A DNA stretch of 64,000 bases, taken from the NCBI GenBank assembly GCA_031288175.1, contig JAITRW010000040.1, positions 1 through 64,000 on the forward strand, written 5' to 3'. This stretch comes from Tannerellaceae bacterium. GTDB lineage: Bacteria > Bacteroidota > Bacteroidia > Bacteroidales > Tannerellaceae. Within the stretch, counting starts at the first letter, position 1. Each line of letters opens with the position of its first letter. Under the pieces are notes generated by a model. It saw nothing but the letters and a program-made list of their open reading frames with translations, was not told where the DNA came from and searched no databases. Both the position numbers and the translations under genes were made by a program. Shown one piece after another: positions 7,311 to 16,222 of the stretch.

Positions 7311-8285
7311 CTACGATTGACGGACAAGCAGACGATGACACACATTCCGCAGGATTTGTGTCTTCACAGGAGGTACGCAGAGTGCATCCAGACGCCGCAG
7401 AGCCTCGTTGTAAAACTTTTGTATCTGTCGTGCCGTTTGCTCTCGGATACCAAGCTCGTCGTAAATGCAAGTGATCGCAGCTATCTTCTCGTCAGCCTTA
7501 ACAGTAGCAGAATGTAACACCTTTGTCAGAATAGCCGTTTGCAGAGAGGAAGCCTGGCTAAGGGCGCTCACCAGGAGAAACGTCTTTTTTCCCGCAAGGA
7601 TATCGCCTCCGGTAGCTTTGCCGAAAACAGCAGGATCTCCATATACGTCCAAGAGATCATCCTGCAACTGGAAGGCCAGCCCAAGATTGATACCACAGTC
7701 ATAAAGGTTATCCGCATCCTCCGGTGGCGCACCTCCGAAAATAGCTCCTATCTTCAAACAGCAAGCCGGTAGAACGGCCGTCTTGAGACGGATCATTTCC
7801 ATATATTCTTCTCCGCTTACTGCTCCTCGACATTCGAAATCCATGTCATACTGCTGACCTCGACAGACATCCATCGCCGTCTGAGAAAACAAATTGAGCA
7901 CAGCCTCCAAGTATTTCGCCTCCGTCCTGCCGAGAAGTTTATAGGCCGTTACCAGCATCGCGTCCCCTGAAAGGATAGCCGTATTCGCATCCCATTGGAC
8001 ATGTACTGTCGGACGATTCCGGCGCATCGAAGAGCCATCCATCAAGTCGTCATGTAACAACGTGAAATTATGGAACATCTCCATCGCCAATGCTGCATCA
8101 AGCGTCCCTTCTATTTCGTCGGAGTACACATTGCAAGCCATCAGCGTCAATGCCGGACGCAAACGTTTCCCTCCCGATGAAAGCGCATACACAATAGGGG
8201 TAAACAATCCCGAAGGTCCGCCTTCAAAACGCAATGCACCTATCGCCCCTTCTATCCGTCCCAGGACCTCTTCATATTCTATCAT
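7311..8285 (-). CDS. Polyprenyl synthetase (isoprenyl diphosphate synthase)
   Basis: 324 residues. Both aspartate-rich motifs are present: DDLMD in LLHDDLMDGSSMRRNRPT (about residue 85) and DDLLD in LQDDLLDVYGD (about residue 210), with the KT pair in GKKTFL. It condenses isopentenyl diphosphate onto an allylic diphosphate, giving precursors for quinones or undecaprenyl phosphate. The short-chain versus long-chain product cannot be judged by eye. It is the first gene of a minus-strand operon (tatD-S41 five bases on, then mnmE) and is divergent from lpxB. A TACCTTTG box ends only six bases before the ATG, suggesting a leaderless or nearly leaderless transcript. Confidence 0.9.
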   Translation of the reverse strand: MIEYEEVLGRIEGAIGALRFEGGPSGLFTPIVYALSSGGKRLRPALTLMACNVYSDEIEGTLDAALAMEMFHNFTLLHDDLMDGSSMRRNRPTVHVQWDANTAILSGDAMLVTAYKLLGRTEAKYLEAVLNLFSQTAMDVCRGQQYDMDFECRGAVSGEEYMEMIRLKTAVLPACCLKIGAIFGGAPPEDADNLYDCGINLGLAFQLQDDLLDVYGDPAVFGKATGGDILAGKKTFLLVSALSQASSLQTAILTKVLHSATVKADEKIAAITCIYDELGIREQTARQIQKFYNEALRRLDALCVPPVKTQILRNVCHRLLVRQS

Positions 8286-8290
8286 GCCTG

Positions 8291-8314
8291 CAAAGGTAGC
8301 AAATGCTACATTTG
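8291..8314. promoter_or_regulatory. Divergent -7 boxes between the prenyl synthase gene and lpxB
   Basis: Minus strand TACCTTTG (8291-8298) faces the prenyl synthase ATG at 8285. Plus strand TACATTTG (8307-8314) faces the lpxB ATG at 8319. Each box ends four to six bases from its start codon, so both messages may begin at or next to the start codon. Confidence 0.55.
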
Positions 8315-8318
8315 CCTC

Positions 8319-9494
8319 ATGAAGTACTATCTTATAGCCGGAGAAGCATCCGGCGATCTACACGCCGCCAACCTTATGGCCGCCCTACGGCGCACCGATA
8401 CCCAAGCCCGCTTCCGTTTCATGGGAGGAGATCTCATGAGTGCCCAGGAAGGAGATTGTTTTCGGCATTATCGCCACACTGCTTACATGGGCTTCGTCCC
8501 CGTCCTTCTGCATCTCCCTGCCATCCTCTCCACGCTCCGGAGAGCCAAGGAAGATATCCTCGTCTACCAACCCGACGTCCTCATACTCATTGATTACCCC
8601 GGCTTCAACCTCAAGATCGCCGCCTTCGTAAAAAAGTACCTCCACATCCCTGTCTGTTACTACATTTCCCCCAAACTTTGGGCATGGAAACGGTATCGTA
8701 TCCGCACCATCCGCCGCTACATAGACAGAATGTACTGCATCCTTCCTTTTGAAGAGGACTTTTACCGCACCTTGAATTATCCCGTCGAATACGTAGGTAA
8801 CCCTACCGTGGATTCCATCGAACACTTCCTCCACACACGACCGCTTGTCCGACAGGCTTTTTTAGACGCCAACCACCTCCTCGACTTACCTTGCATCGCC
8901 CTCCTGCCCGGTAGCCGTCGGCAGGAGATACGTGACAATCTCCCCCTGATGCTCCAAGCCGCCTCCTCTTTTCAGGGATACTCTATTCTCGTAGCTGCAG
9001 CTCCCGGCATTGAATCCGATTATTACCGGCGTTTTACACAGGGATATCCCGTCACCCTCCTTTTCGACCAGACCTACCTCCTCCTGTATCATAGTACAGC
9101 CGCCTTAGTTACCTCCGGTACCGCTACCCTCGAAGCCGCGCTGTTGGGCGTTCCGCAAGCCGTTTGCTACAAGACTCCTCTGGGGCGACTCGTTCGCTTC
9201 GTTTTCCGCCGCTTTTTCGCCGTCCCTTACATTTCCCTTGTGAATCTAATCCTGGAGAAAGAGCTTGTCCGTGAACTTTTCGGCGATGCCTTCACGCTCT
9301 CCAACCTCCGCCGTGAACTTGATTGCCTCCTTAATAATCAGGAACGACGCAAGGAAGTGTTTTCCGGTTACGATTCCCTTCGCCATACACTTGGTTCTTC
9401 CGGCGCCGCTCAGTATACCGCCAATCGTATTTTCCACTTTCTCGAAAAAAAAGGCGACCGTTGTAAAACGATCGCCTTAGAAAAAAGAGGATAG
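8319..9494 (+). CDS. lpxB: Lipid-A-disaccharide synthase
   Basis: 391 residues, GT19 family. It opens MKYYLIAGEASGDLHAANL, the classic LpxB N-terminus, with KYLHIPVCYYISPKLWAWK (about residue 105-125), LPGSRRQEI (about residue 195) and SGTATLEAALLGVPQAVCYK (about residue 260-280). It joins UDP-diacylglucosamine to lipid X in lipid A synthesis at the inner face of the cytoplasmic membrane. The last 15-20 codons overlap a hairpin that serves as terminator for the convergent gene on the other strand, which may explain the odd C-terminal tail (KKGDRCKTIALEKRG). Confidence 0.96.
   Translation: MKYYLIAGEASGDLHAANLMAALRRTDTQARFRFMGGDLMSAQEGDCFRHYRHTAYMGFVPVLLHLPAILSTLRRAKEDILVYQPDVLILIDYPGFNLKIAAFVKKYLHIPVCYYISPKLWAWKRYRIRTIRRYIDRMYCILPFEEDFYRTLNYPVEYVGNPTVDSIEHFLHTRPLVRQAFLDANHLLDLPCIALLPGSRRQEIRDNLPLMLQAASSFQGYSILVAAAPGIESDYYRRFTQGYPVTLLFDQTYLLLYHSTAALVTSGTATLEAALLGVPQAVCYKTPLGRLVRFVFRRFFAVPYISLVNLILEKELVRELFGDAFTLSNLRRELDCLLNNQERRKEVFSGYDSLRHTLGSSGAAQYTANRIFHFLEKKGDRCKTIALEKRG
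9443..9478 (-). terminator. Intrinsic terminator for the beta-helix lipoprotein gene, inside lpxB
   Basis: On the minus strand AAGGCGATCG, an 8-base loop and CGGTCGCCTT form a 10-bp stem with one imperfect pair, followed by a run of eight T. The T-run exists only on the minus strand, so it ends the gene at 9502-10932. It lies within the 3' coding end of lpxB. Confidence 0.8.
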
Positions 9495-9501
9495 TTTAGG
9501 A

Positions 9502-10932
9502 TCAGTAGTCGGTAGTTTGAGGAGAGAAGTTAGCCCATCCTGCCGTCCAGTCGGAGGCGGGAAGGGAGGAAGCGAAGGCGCCGACATAGGTAGTAGGAGT
9601 AAATCCGGCAGGCAAAGTCCCGGCGCCGGTCAGGAGGAGGCTGCCGGTGAGAGGGAAGGCTAAAGGAGAGTTGACGGTAGGAAGGAGGTTAAGCCCCAAG
9701 GCGTCAAGAGAAGGGATGATGCGGTTGCCGAAGGTAGCGGTCTGAAACCAGGGTGAGACGAAGGCGCCATTGTCGGAAGGGTCAATGACGGAGGAGTTAC
9801 TCCAGTATTGTTTATCCTGGAAAGTCTTGATGACACCGGCGATAACGGTGTTCTTGACATTGAGAAACCCTTGTGAAGCCCACTGCTGGGTGACGGAGTT
9901 TTTGTCGTTTTCGATAATAAGCCCGACGGGGAAACCGGCCACCAGCGAGTTGTAGATACTCAGGCGGGTAGAACGGCGGAGATGTAGTCCGGCGCTGAAA
10001 CGGGCGTCGGTCTTGGAACCTTGCTCAGAGGCGCGATCGACGTAATTGGCAGAGTTGGAGACGGGGCCAAAGAGACTGACATTGGCAAAGGTGGCGGTGG
10101 TGAATGGCTCAATGGCAGTGCCGCCAGAGTTGTTATCGGACTCAAAGCCGTTGGAGGCGGACTTGTCGCCGGTCTGGGGGTCACGCACGGCAAGGGCAAA
10201 CTGGATACGTCCGGAGAAGCCGTTGTCGGTATCGAAGTCATCGTCCCAAGTACGGTAGGCAATGAGGTGCGCGGCATTGACAGTGCCACCGAACCACTCG
10301 AAGGCGTCATCGCCGGATTGGGTGACTTGGACATAATCAATGGTAGTCCCCCTCCCGACAGAGCCGAGAGTAAGCCCGTTGATCTCATTGTCGGTACCGT
10401 ATTCGATACCGGCAAATTCTATACGGAGGTAACGAAGTATACCGGAGTTATCGTCAGGATCAGAACCTCCGTGCATGGAGCGCACTCCTCCTTCGATGGT
10501 CATTTCGCCTTGATTGTTGGGGGCTTTGCCGAGAAGGATAAGGCCACCCCAATCGCCAGGTTTGCGGGAGCCTTTGGAGGCGGCGGAAGTGAAGACGATG
10601 GGACGTTCTTTGGTACCGTCGGCCAGAAGCTTCCCCCCGCGTTCGATGATAAGGGTGCCTTTGGAGTCTTTGTCTCCCTTGATGATGACGCCGGGTTCGA
10701 TGGTCAAGGTGGCACCGGCAGTGACGTAGACAAAGCCTTTGAGATGATAGGTGTTGGGATAGGTGAGGGTAAGGTGCTCGGAGATTTCAAAGGTCGTGGA
10801 GCCATCACCGAGGTCAAAGGTTTCACCCACAGGGGGCTGGGGATCGGGATCATCGCCATTGTCGCAAGCAGCAGTCAGTAACGCCGCACAAGCCAGGAGG
10901 ACGAGGCTTGATTCATTCCATTTCTTTTTCAT
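9502..10932 (-). CDS. Surface lipoprotein with beta-helix-like repeats, partner of a TonB receptor
   Basis: 476 residues. The signal peptide ends LLTAACDNG, a clear lipobox, then a Pro/Asp linker (DDPDPQPP). The body has repeated short strands with many Gly/Asp and ladder motifs (GATLTIEPGVIIKG, GDWGGLILLG, GDDAFEWFGG, DDDFDTDNGF). This is typical of a family of about 450-residue Bacteroidetes lipoproteins encoded next to TonB-dependent receptors. The ligand is unknown. It lies 36 bases after the receptor stop, so the two are co-transcribed and probably form one outer-membrane uptake unit, the lipoprotein taking the place of a SusD-like lid. Confidence 0.75.
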   Translation of the reverse strand: MKKKWNESSLVLLACAALLTAACDNGDDPDPQPPVGETFDLGDGSTTFEISEHLTLTYPNTYHLKGFVYVTAGATLTIEPGVIIKGDKDSKGTLIIERGGKLLADGTKERPIVFTSAASKGSRKPGDWGGLILLGKAPNNQGEMTIEGGVRSMHGGSDPDDNSGILRYLRIEFAGIEYGTDNEINGLTLGSVGRGTTIDYVQVTQSGDDAFEWFGGTVNAAHLIAYRTWDDDFDTDNGFSGRIQFALAVRDPQTGDKSASNGFESDNNSGGTAIEPFTTATFANVSLFGPVSNSANYVDRASEQGSKTDARFSAGLHLRRSTRLSIYNSLVAGFPVGLIIENDKNSVTQQWASQGFLNVKNTVIAGVIKTFQDKQYWSNSSVIDPSDNGAFVSPWFQTATFGNRIIPSLDALGLNLLPTVNSPLAFPLTGSLLLTGAGTLPAGFTPTTYVGAFASSLPASDWTAGWANFSPQTTDY

Positions 10933-10968
10933 GTTTTTGATACGTTAGTTTATAAAGTTTAGTGGACT

Positions 10969-13632
10969 TCAATAACGGCAAGCGATACCCACGGAGATGG
11001 ACTGTCCCGGATTGTATCGCCTGGTAATTTGTTGGCGTTGTTCCCCGTGAAAATGTGGGAACTGTTTGTAGAGGATGTCTTCGGAGAGAAGGTCTTTGAC
11101 GGAAAGGCGCAAGTCAATGGATGGGGCGATGGTTTTAGAGATAGTAAGGTCAATGACGTTACGCGGCAGTTCGTAGGAATTGGGCAGGCTGACGTCCTGT
11201 GCCTGGCTGATAGTTTTGCCCAGGCCGACGATACGTCGGCCTATACGGTTATAATGAAGAGAGGCATCAAGAAGGTAGCGGTCGGAGTGGTAAAAAAGTG
11301 AAGCGTTGATGATGTAGGGGGACTGTCCTTGCATAGCTCTGTCGGGTTCCGGAGAAAGTTCCTTATAGGGGAAATGGACGCGGCTGTTGATCCATGCGGC
11401 ATTGAGGGAAAGCGTAAAGGCAGGGAGGCCGATGAAGTCAAGGCGTTTGCGGATATCGACTTCAGCGCCGAAATTACGGGCAGAACGTGCATTTTCGTAG
11501 AAATACCGGTAAGCGCCTCCCCCGCTGTCGAGGAATGTCCATTCTATGGGGTTATGAAAGTATTTGAAAAAGAGGCCCAGGGTAATAACTTCTGCTGCCG
11601 AAGGGTAGTATTCATAACGGAGGTCTGCCTGATTGACGACCGCGGTGCGCAGGTCGGGATTACCGATTATTTCACTGAAAAGATCAAAATCGTAATAGAC
11701 GCTTTCGGAGAGTTCTCTGAGTTCGGGGCGGTTGACCGAATGGCCGTAAGCGGCACGCAAACAGTGGCTTTCGTTAAAGGTATAGTGGAGGTTGAAGGAA
11801 GGCAGGAGGTGAAGGTTGTCAACATGACGGGTATGGAGGATGGTAAGATTGGGAGCGTCGGCAGCGTCACGGGTGAGGGAAGTACGGTGATTTTCGAGGC
11901 GGAAGCCACCATAAAGGTTGAGTTTCCCGAAAGGTATTTCCATGGCGGCGTAAGCGGCGCCGTGACCGATAGTGGCATTATAACTGTTGGAATCAAGGGT
12001 TTTCTCTTCCGGCAAGATTTTGTCGTTTCCCAAAGCGACAATCTGTGAAAAAGGTAATTGGCGTTCGGTAGCCGTGAGGCTTTTGTCTATCCACTCAAAG
12101 AGGCGTTGGAGATAACGGCGGTCAACGTATTGACCGTAAAGGCCTGTCTTGAGCGTTGCACGAAGGGTATGGCGGAAAGTATGCTTGTAGTTTACCGAAA
12201 AAGAAACGGTATGATCATCCAGCTGCTGGGAGTACCGCGTGATATGTTCCATCTCCGTAGGTCGCCCTTCGGGTGAATCGTTGACAGTGCCTAATGACAG
12301 TTGATTCCTGACGATACGGCGATCGGGTTCATACCTTGAAGCGTATGAATAACCTGCGTTCCATTCCAGAGAACGATATCCCCCGAAGAGATGTTCACCC
12401 GAGAATTGTCCTGCGTAAGTCAGCCGTGAGGTATATACTAGTTCCGTCTGTTCATGGTAATAGGGGCTACTGCCTGCGGCATAGAGGCCGTTACGTTCCG
12501 TCAACCTATCTCTGGCTGTGAAATTCAGCAGATTTTTCCATTCTATCCGTGTAGCTTTTCCGGCAGGTAATAAAGACCAGTTATGGAGAAGTCCCAGCCG
12601 GTTAACTTGTGAATACTGCTTGTCGCGGTAATCAATTTCTATGTTAGGACGGTCTACGACCTGCGAATAAGGCGTATAACGCCTGTTTTGTATCCCTGAG
12701 AGGCTGTTGTGGGTAAGCCCGTAGTTGACCGCCGTGACGTTCCCGATTGTATGGCCGCCGGATGTTTCATGCCGACGAGCTATGGAGAAGGAAAGACGCT
12801 GATCGGGAAGCGTCATCCCTTCCTTAATGCGCCAACCTTTGTAACTGCGGAACGGATGTGCCGCTGTCGTGAGGTTATACCCCGTCGTATAACCTGCTTC
12901 CAAACTGTTATTGTCAGGAATCCCCTTGGAAGTGATCTTGACGAATCCACCTGCAAAGTCTGCCGGAAGTTCGGGGGAAGGCGATTTATAGACAAGCAGG
13001 TTATCTATCTGGCTGCTGGGAACGAGGTCGAAGGGAAAAGCTCTGCTGTCAGTCTCAGTGCTTGGTGCAGCTAAACCATTGATCCACGCATTGTTATATC
13101 GCTGAGAAAGCCCTCGTACTACGACGAAGCGTTCGTCAATCACCGTCACTCCCGATACCCGCCGTACTACCTCCGAGGCTACCCTATCCGGCCCCTGCGC
13201 AATCTGTGCCGCCGAGATACCGCTGGCTACCTGCGCCAATCCTCGCACAGTGGCGACCATACCTGTGGTAGTATTACTCCGTATCCGCCCCTGTACCACT
13301 ACTTCGTCCAGCGACCGCTCATCCATGTATAATCCTATTTCCAACGGATTTTTTCCCGCCACTACCTCTGTTGCCACATAACCTACATAACTGATCATGA
13401 GGGTAAACTCTCCTTCCGGTGCATTACGTAACACAAAGACTCCATCCTCATCCGTCGTAGTCCCCAAGGTGGTTGCCGTCGATTTTACGACCACCGTCGC
13501 TCCTGTAATGGCTTCACCCGTACCGGCATCTTTGACCGTACCCCTTATCTCTCTTGCCGATGTGACGGAACCTCCCCATACCGTCAGAAATACTACCCAC
13601 AATCCTAAGCAAAATCTGCTATCTGTCTTCAT
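10969..13632 (-). CDS. TonB-dependent outer membrane receptor with carboxypeptidase-like N-terminal domain
   Basis: 887 residues from the ATG at 13632; the track start upstream has no signal peptide context. A signal peptide is followed by a CarboxypepD_reg-like domain (REIRGTVKDAGTGEAITGATVVV, about residues 30-110). Next come a plug domain (VVRGLSQRYNNAWINGL) and a long beta-barrel ending in ..GQSISVGIACRY with an aromatic last residue. It imports a substrate across the outer membrane using TonB energy. It is encoded with the lipoprotein at 9502. It is not a SusC with a SusD partner. Substrate unknown. Confidence 0.9.
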   Translation of the reverse strand: MKTDSRFCLGLWVVFLTVWGGSVTSAREIRGTVKDAGTGEAITGATVVVKSTATTLGTTTDEDGVFVLRNAPEGEFTLMISYVGYVATEVVAGKNPLEIGLYMDERSLDEVVVQGRIRSNTTTGMVATVRGLAQVASGISAAQIAQGPDRVASEVVRRVSGVTVIDERFVVVRGLSQRYNNAWINGLAAPSTETDSRAFPFDLVPSSQIDNLLVYKSPSPELPADFAGGFVKITSKGIPDNNSLEAGYTTGYNLTTAAHPFRSYKGWRIKEGMTLPDQRLSFSIARRHETSGGHTIGNVTAVNYGLTHNSLSGIQNRRYTPYSQVVDRPNIEIDYRDKQYSQVNRLGLLHNWSLLPAGKATRIEWKNLLNFTARDRLTERNGLYAAGSSPYYHEQTELVYTSRLTYAGQFSGEHLFGGYRSLEWNAGYSYASRYEPDRRIVRNQLSLGTVNDSPEGRPTEMEHITRYSQQLDDHTVSFSVNYKHTFRHTLRATLKTGLYGQYVDRRYLQRLFEWIDKSLTATERQLPFSQIVALGNDKILPEEKTLDSNSYNATIGHGAAYAAMEIPFGKLNLYGGFRLENHRTSLTRDAADAPNLTILHTRHVDNLHLLPSFNLHYTFNESHCLRAAYGHSVNRPELRELSESVYYDFDLFSEIIGNPDLRTAVVNQADLRYEYYPSAAEVITLGLFFKYFHNPIEWTFLDSGGGAYRYFYENARSARNFGAEVDIRKRLDFIGLPAFTLSLNAAWINSRVHFPYKELSPEPDRAMQGQSPYIINASLFYHSDRYLLDASLHYNRIGRRIVGLGKTISQAQDVSLPNSYELPRNVIDLTISKTIAPSIDLRLSVKDLLSEDILYKQFPHFHGEQRQQITRRYNPGQSISVGIACRY

Positions 13633-13763
13633 ACACTTACTTGCCTGTCCGACGTTGCAAAAGAACCTTGTCCTTGTTACCATCCTGTTGCATATTCCCT
13701 ACGACCCTGTAATTATCCTGTTACATTCTTTCTTGCTTTCTTCTCTTTCACCCTAACTTTTCA

Positions 13764-13771
13764 TACCTTTG
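13764..13771 (+). promoter_or_regulatory. -7 box for the BIG2 protein gene
   Basis: TACCTTTG, an exact TAnnTTTG match, 50 bases before the chosen ATG at 13821. It is followed at 13782 by another in-frame ATG that would be nearly leaderless. Confidence 0.5.
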
Positions 13772-13820
13772 CCACCGTGATATGCATTCATTACACGCAA
13801 CCGTTATTAAGACAAAAGCC

Positions 13821-16136
13821 ATGCGTAGATTATCAGCCCTCATGAGCGTTATCATGTTGCTGACCGGGGTATTGGTCAGGGGTTCAGAGGTAGTCGTGCA
13901 GTTACTTCCGGCTCCGTCGCGCCCAGCGGATACGACCGTCTTACACCTGTACGACAAAACGCTTAAGATGTCATTCGGGTTCATTATAGATGGAGGATCT
14001 ATGATAACTAAATGGCCCGCAAAGAATATTACGTGGACCTCTTCCAACAGTAATATCATCAGCGTAGAGACCTTCATAGATGAGACAACAGGTATCCTTA
14101 ACGCACGTCTTACGGCCAAAGAACCGGGGGTTGCGACAATCACCGCAAAAATCACCTTCCTTACCAGCTTCACGCAGGAACAGACAGTAACCTTCTGGAG
14201 GCATATAAAGGTACCTGCTCCGGAGATCAAGCTCACGCCCGTGCTTCCGGCCGGACAAAAAGTTGATACGTTGCGCCTAAAAGAAAAACGAACCTTAATT
14301 ACGACGTCTTTCTATGACGGGGAAGAGTATACTCTGAGTGATTTTGATTGGACATCCAACAAATCTGATGTCGTTTCGGTCAGCGGTAACGGTTATAAAG
14401 GGTACCTTGAAGCCAAGTCGCCGGGGACGGTGACCATCACCTTTAGTGCCAAAGGCCAATACGATCACCTTTTCGGTACTCACGTCCACACCTATTCGGT
14501 GATAGTGCCCCCTGTTCCCTTGACAACTATCTATATCACTCCCGAACTCCCTAAAGGACATACGGTAGATACGCTCTTTCACAACAAAACTTTGTCCCTT
14601 TCCGTGAAGTCCGAATGGAATAAAGGCGCATACCCCTTTCGTAACACCGAATGGACATCTTCAGATTCTCTGATCGTTTCCGTCAATAGTAAAACAGGTC
14701 TCCTTACCGCCCGTCGGTCGGGTACCGTAACTATCACGTTCCATGCGGAAGACGATTTAGGTTTTGGACCTTTCGACTTGACGCGTACGGTTTTTGTCCC
14801 AGATCCTATAACCGTTTCTCTTTCTCCTGCACTCCCGTCCGGTCAGGAAGCTGATACGTTGAGGCTCAACCAGTCCCTGGCCCTCACTGCTTTGGCCATA
14901 TATAACGGTAAACCCTATCTTCTGGATGACTTTGAGTGGACGTCTTCCTCCCCGAATATTGTCGAAGTAGATAACTACGGCCTACTCACCGCACGTGGAT
15001 CGGGCGATGCAGTCATCACATTTCATGCCACCACTCCATACGGGGACCTCACGATTACCCGCAAAGTGATAGTTCCTTGTATTCCTCAAATCCTACCTTT
15101 TCTCCCTACAGGACAAGAATCCTCAATTCTTGATATTGGCAAATCCTTGACGTTGACCGTATCGGCTATCTATAATAATGTACTCTATCCGTTAATCAAC
15201 CCTACATGGGAATCCTCCGATCCTTCCGTAGTGGGTATCAACAATGGCGTCCTTTTCGCCCATCAGTCCGGCATAGCTACCATCACGTTTCACGCCGAAG
15301 ATAAGTACGGTTTCGGTCCCTTCACTTTGAAGCGGCAAGTGACTGTGCCCACTCCCCCAACTGTGGAAATGCTTCCTTACCTTTTTGTCCCCCCCGAAGG
15401 CCAATCATACGCCCTGATAGACTCAGGCAAAACATTACAGCTGTCCGTGAAAGGCCTATATAATGATGCCCCCTATGAGTTCGTCAACCCTACATGGACG
15501 TCTTCTTCTCCTAATATCGTCAGCGTGGAAGCAGGCCTGCTCACCGCTCTACATTACACAGGGGGAAAACCCGTTGTTATTACCTTTCATGCCGACAAAG
15601 ATAAACTCGGCTTTGGTCCCTTTACTCTTACACGGTTTATCCTAGTTTCTGAAGTCCCCGAGGTTCCTGAAGTCCCCGAGGTTCCCGTCCCTCCTGTATT
15701 CACCATCCAGATTGCACCAGCCCTTATAGAGGGACAATCTTCTACTATCTTATACCCTGACCAAACTCTTACGCTCTCCGTGTCCGCAACGTACGACGGG
15801 GGTCCTTATCCCTTAACGAGTCGTTCATGGTCGTCTTCCAATACTAATATTGTCAGCGTAAATGCGGGGGTCGTTGCCGCAATCAAGTCAGGCTCCGCTA
15901 CTGTCTCCTGCTATGCGTATGGAGAACAAGGTCTGGCAGGGGTCGTCACACGCTCCTTCACTGTGGTGGGTAACTCCGATGCTATTGAGGCCATATTTCC
16001 GGTTGATAATGTTGATAATGAAGTGGTTACATACTATACCTTGACCGGACAGTTTGTGGGTAACAACGTGCCATCGTTGCCCGGAATTTATATCCGCCGA
16101 AATGGGACGGGTATGACAAAATTCCTCGTTCGCTGA
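13821..16136 (+). CDS. Secreted protein with seven BIG2 Ig-like repeats and a T9SS-like C-terminal tail
   Basis: 771 residues from the ATG at 13821 (MRRLSALMSVIML), which gives a standard signal peptide; the track start 13 codons earlier does not. Seven bacterial Ig-like (BIG2) repeats follow, each with W(T/E/S)SS..IVSV and ..SGTVTITFHAED. Between repeats six and seven is an EVPEVPEVPEVP linker, encoded by an 18-base tandem repeat. The last 40 or so residues (YYTLTGQFVG, LPGIYIRRNG, KFLVR) resemble a type A T9SS sorting signal. The protein is probably exported by T9SS and surface-attached, in an adhesive or structural role. Partner unknown. It is convergent with nothing and precedes an ABC importer by 86 bases. 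Confidence 0.8.
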   Translation: MRRLSALMSVIMLLTGVLVRGSEVVVQLLPAPSRPADTTVLHLYDKTLKMSFGFIIDGGSMITKWPAKNITWTSSNSNIISVETFIDETTGILNARLTAKEPGVATITAKITFLTSFTQEQTVTFWRHIKVPAPEIKLTPVLPAGQKVDTLRLKEKRTLITTSFYDGEEYTLSDFDWTSNKSDVVSVSGNGYKGYLEAKSPGTVTITFSAKGQYDHLFGTHVHTYSVIVPPVPLTTIYITPELPKGHTVDTLFHNKTLSLSVKSEWNKGAYPFRNTEWTSSDSLIVSVNSKTGLLTARRSGTVTITFHAEDDLGFGPFDLTRTVFVPDPITVSLSPALPSGQEADTLRLNQSLALTALAIYNGKPYLLDDFEWTSSSPNIVEVDNYGLLTARGSGDAVITFHATTPYGDLTITRKVIVPCIPQILPFLPTGQESSILDIGKSLTLTVSAIYNNVLYPLINPTWESSDPSVVGINNGVLFAHQSGIATITFHAEDKYGFGPFTLKRQVTVPTPPTVEMLPYLFVPPEGQSYALIDSGKTLQLSVKGLYNDAPYEFVNPTWTSSSPNIVSVEAGLLTALHYTGGKPVVITFHADKDKLGFGPFTLTRFILVSEVPEVPEVPEVPVPPVFTIQIAPALIEGQSSTILYPDQTLTLSVSATYDGGPYPLTSRSWSSSNTNIVSVNAGVVAAIKSGSATVSCYAYGEQGLAGVVTRSFTVVGNSDAIEAIFPVDNVDNEVVTYYTLTGQFVGNNVPSLPGIYIRRNGTGMTKFLVR

Positions 16137-16222
16137 AAGAATATACCTCGTTTGTGGGATTGTGGGGATAGTGCAGGAAGGATACTTTCGCAACGTAACT
16201 AACCTAAGGAAAAAGAATCGTC

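Noticed and set aside
10021-10881. 286-codon plus-strand ORF
   Set aside because: Antisense shadow of the beta-helix lipoprotein gene; the Gly/Val-rich translation reflects the complementary codons.
11329-12048. 239-codon plus-strand ORF
   Set aside because: Antisense shadow of the TonB receptor gene with no start or domain evidence.
13821-16136. DNA-level tandem repeat element
   Set aside because: The periodicity comes from diverged BIG2 protein domains, not from near-identical DNA repeats, apart from the 18-base linker repeat.
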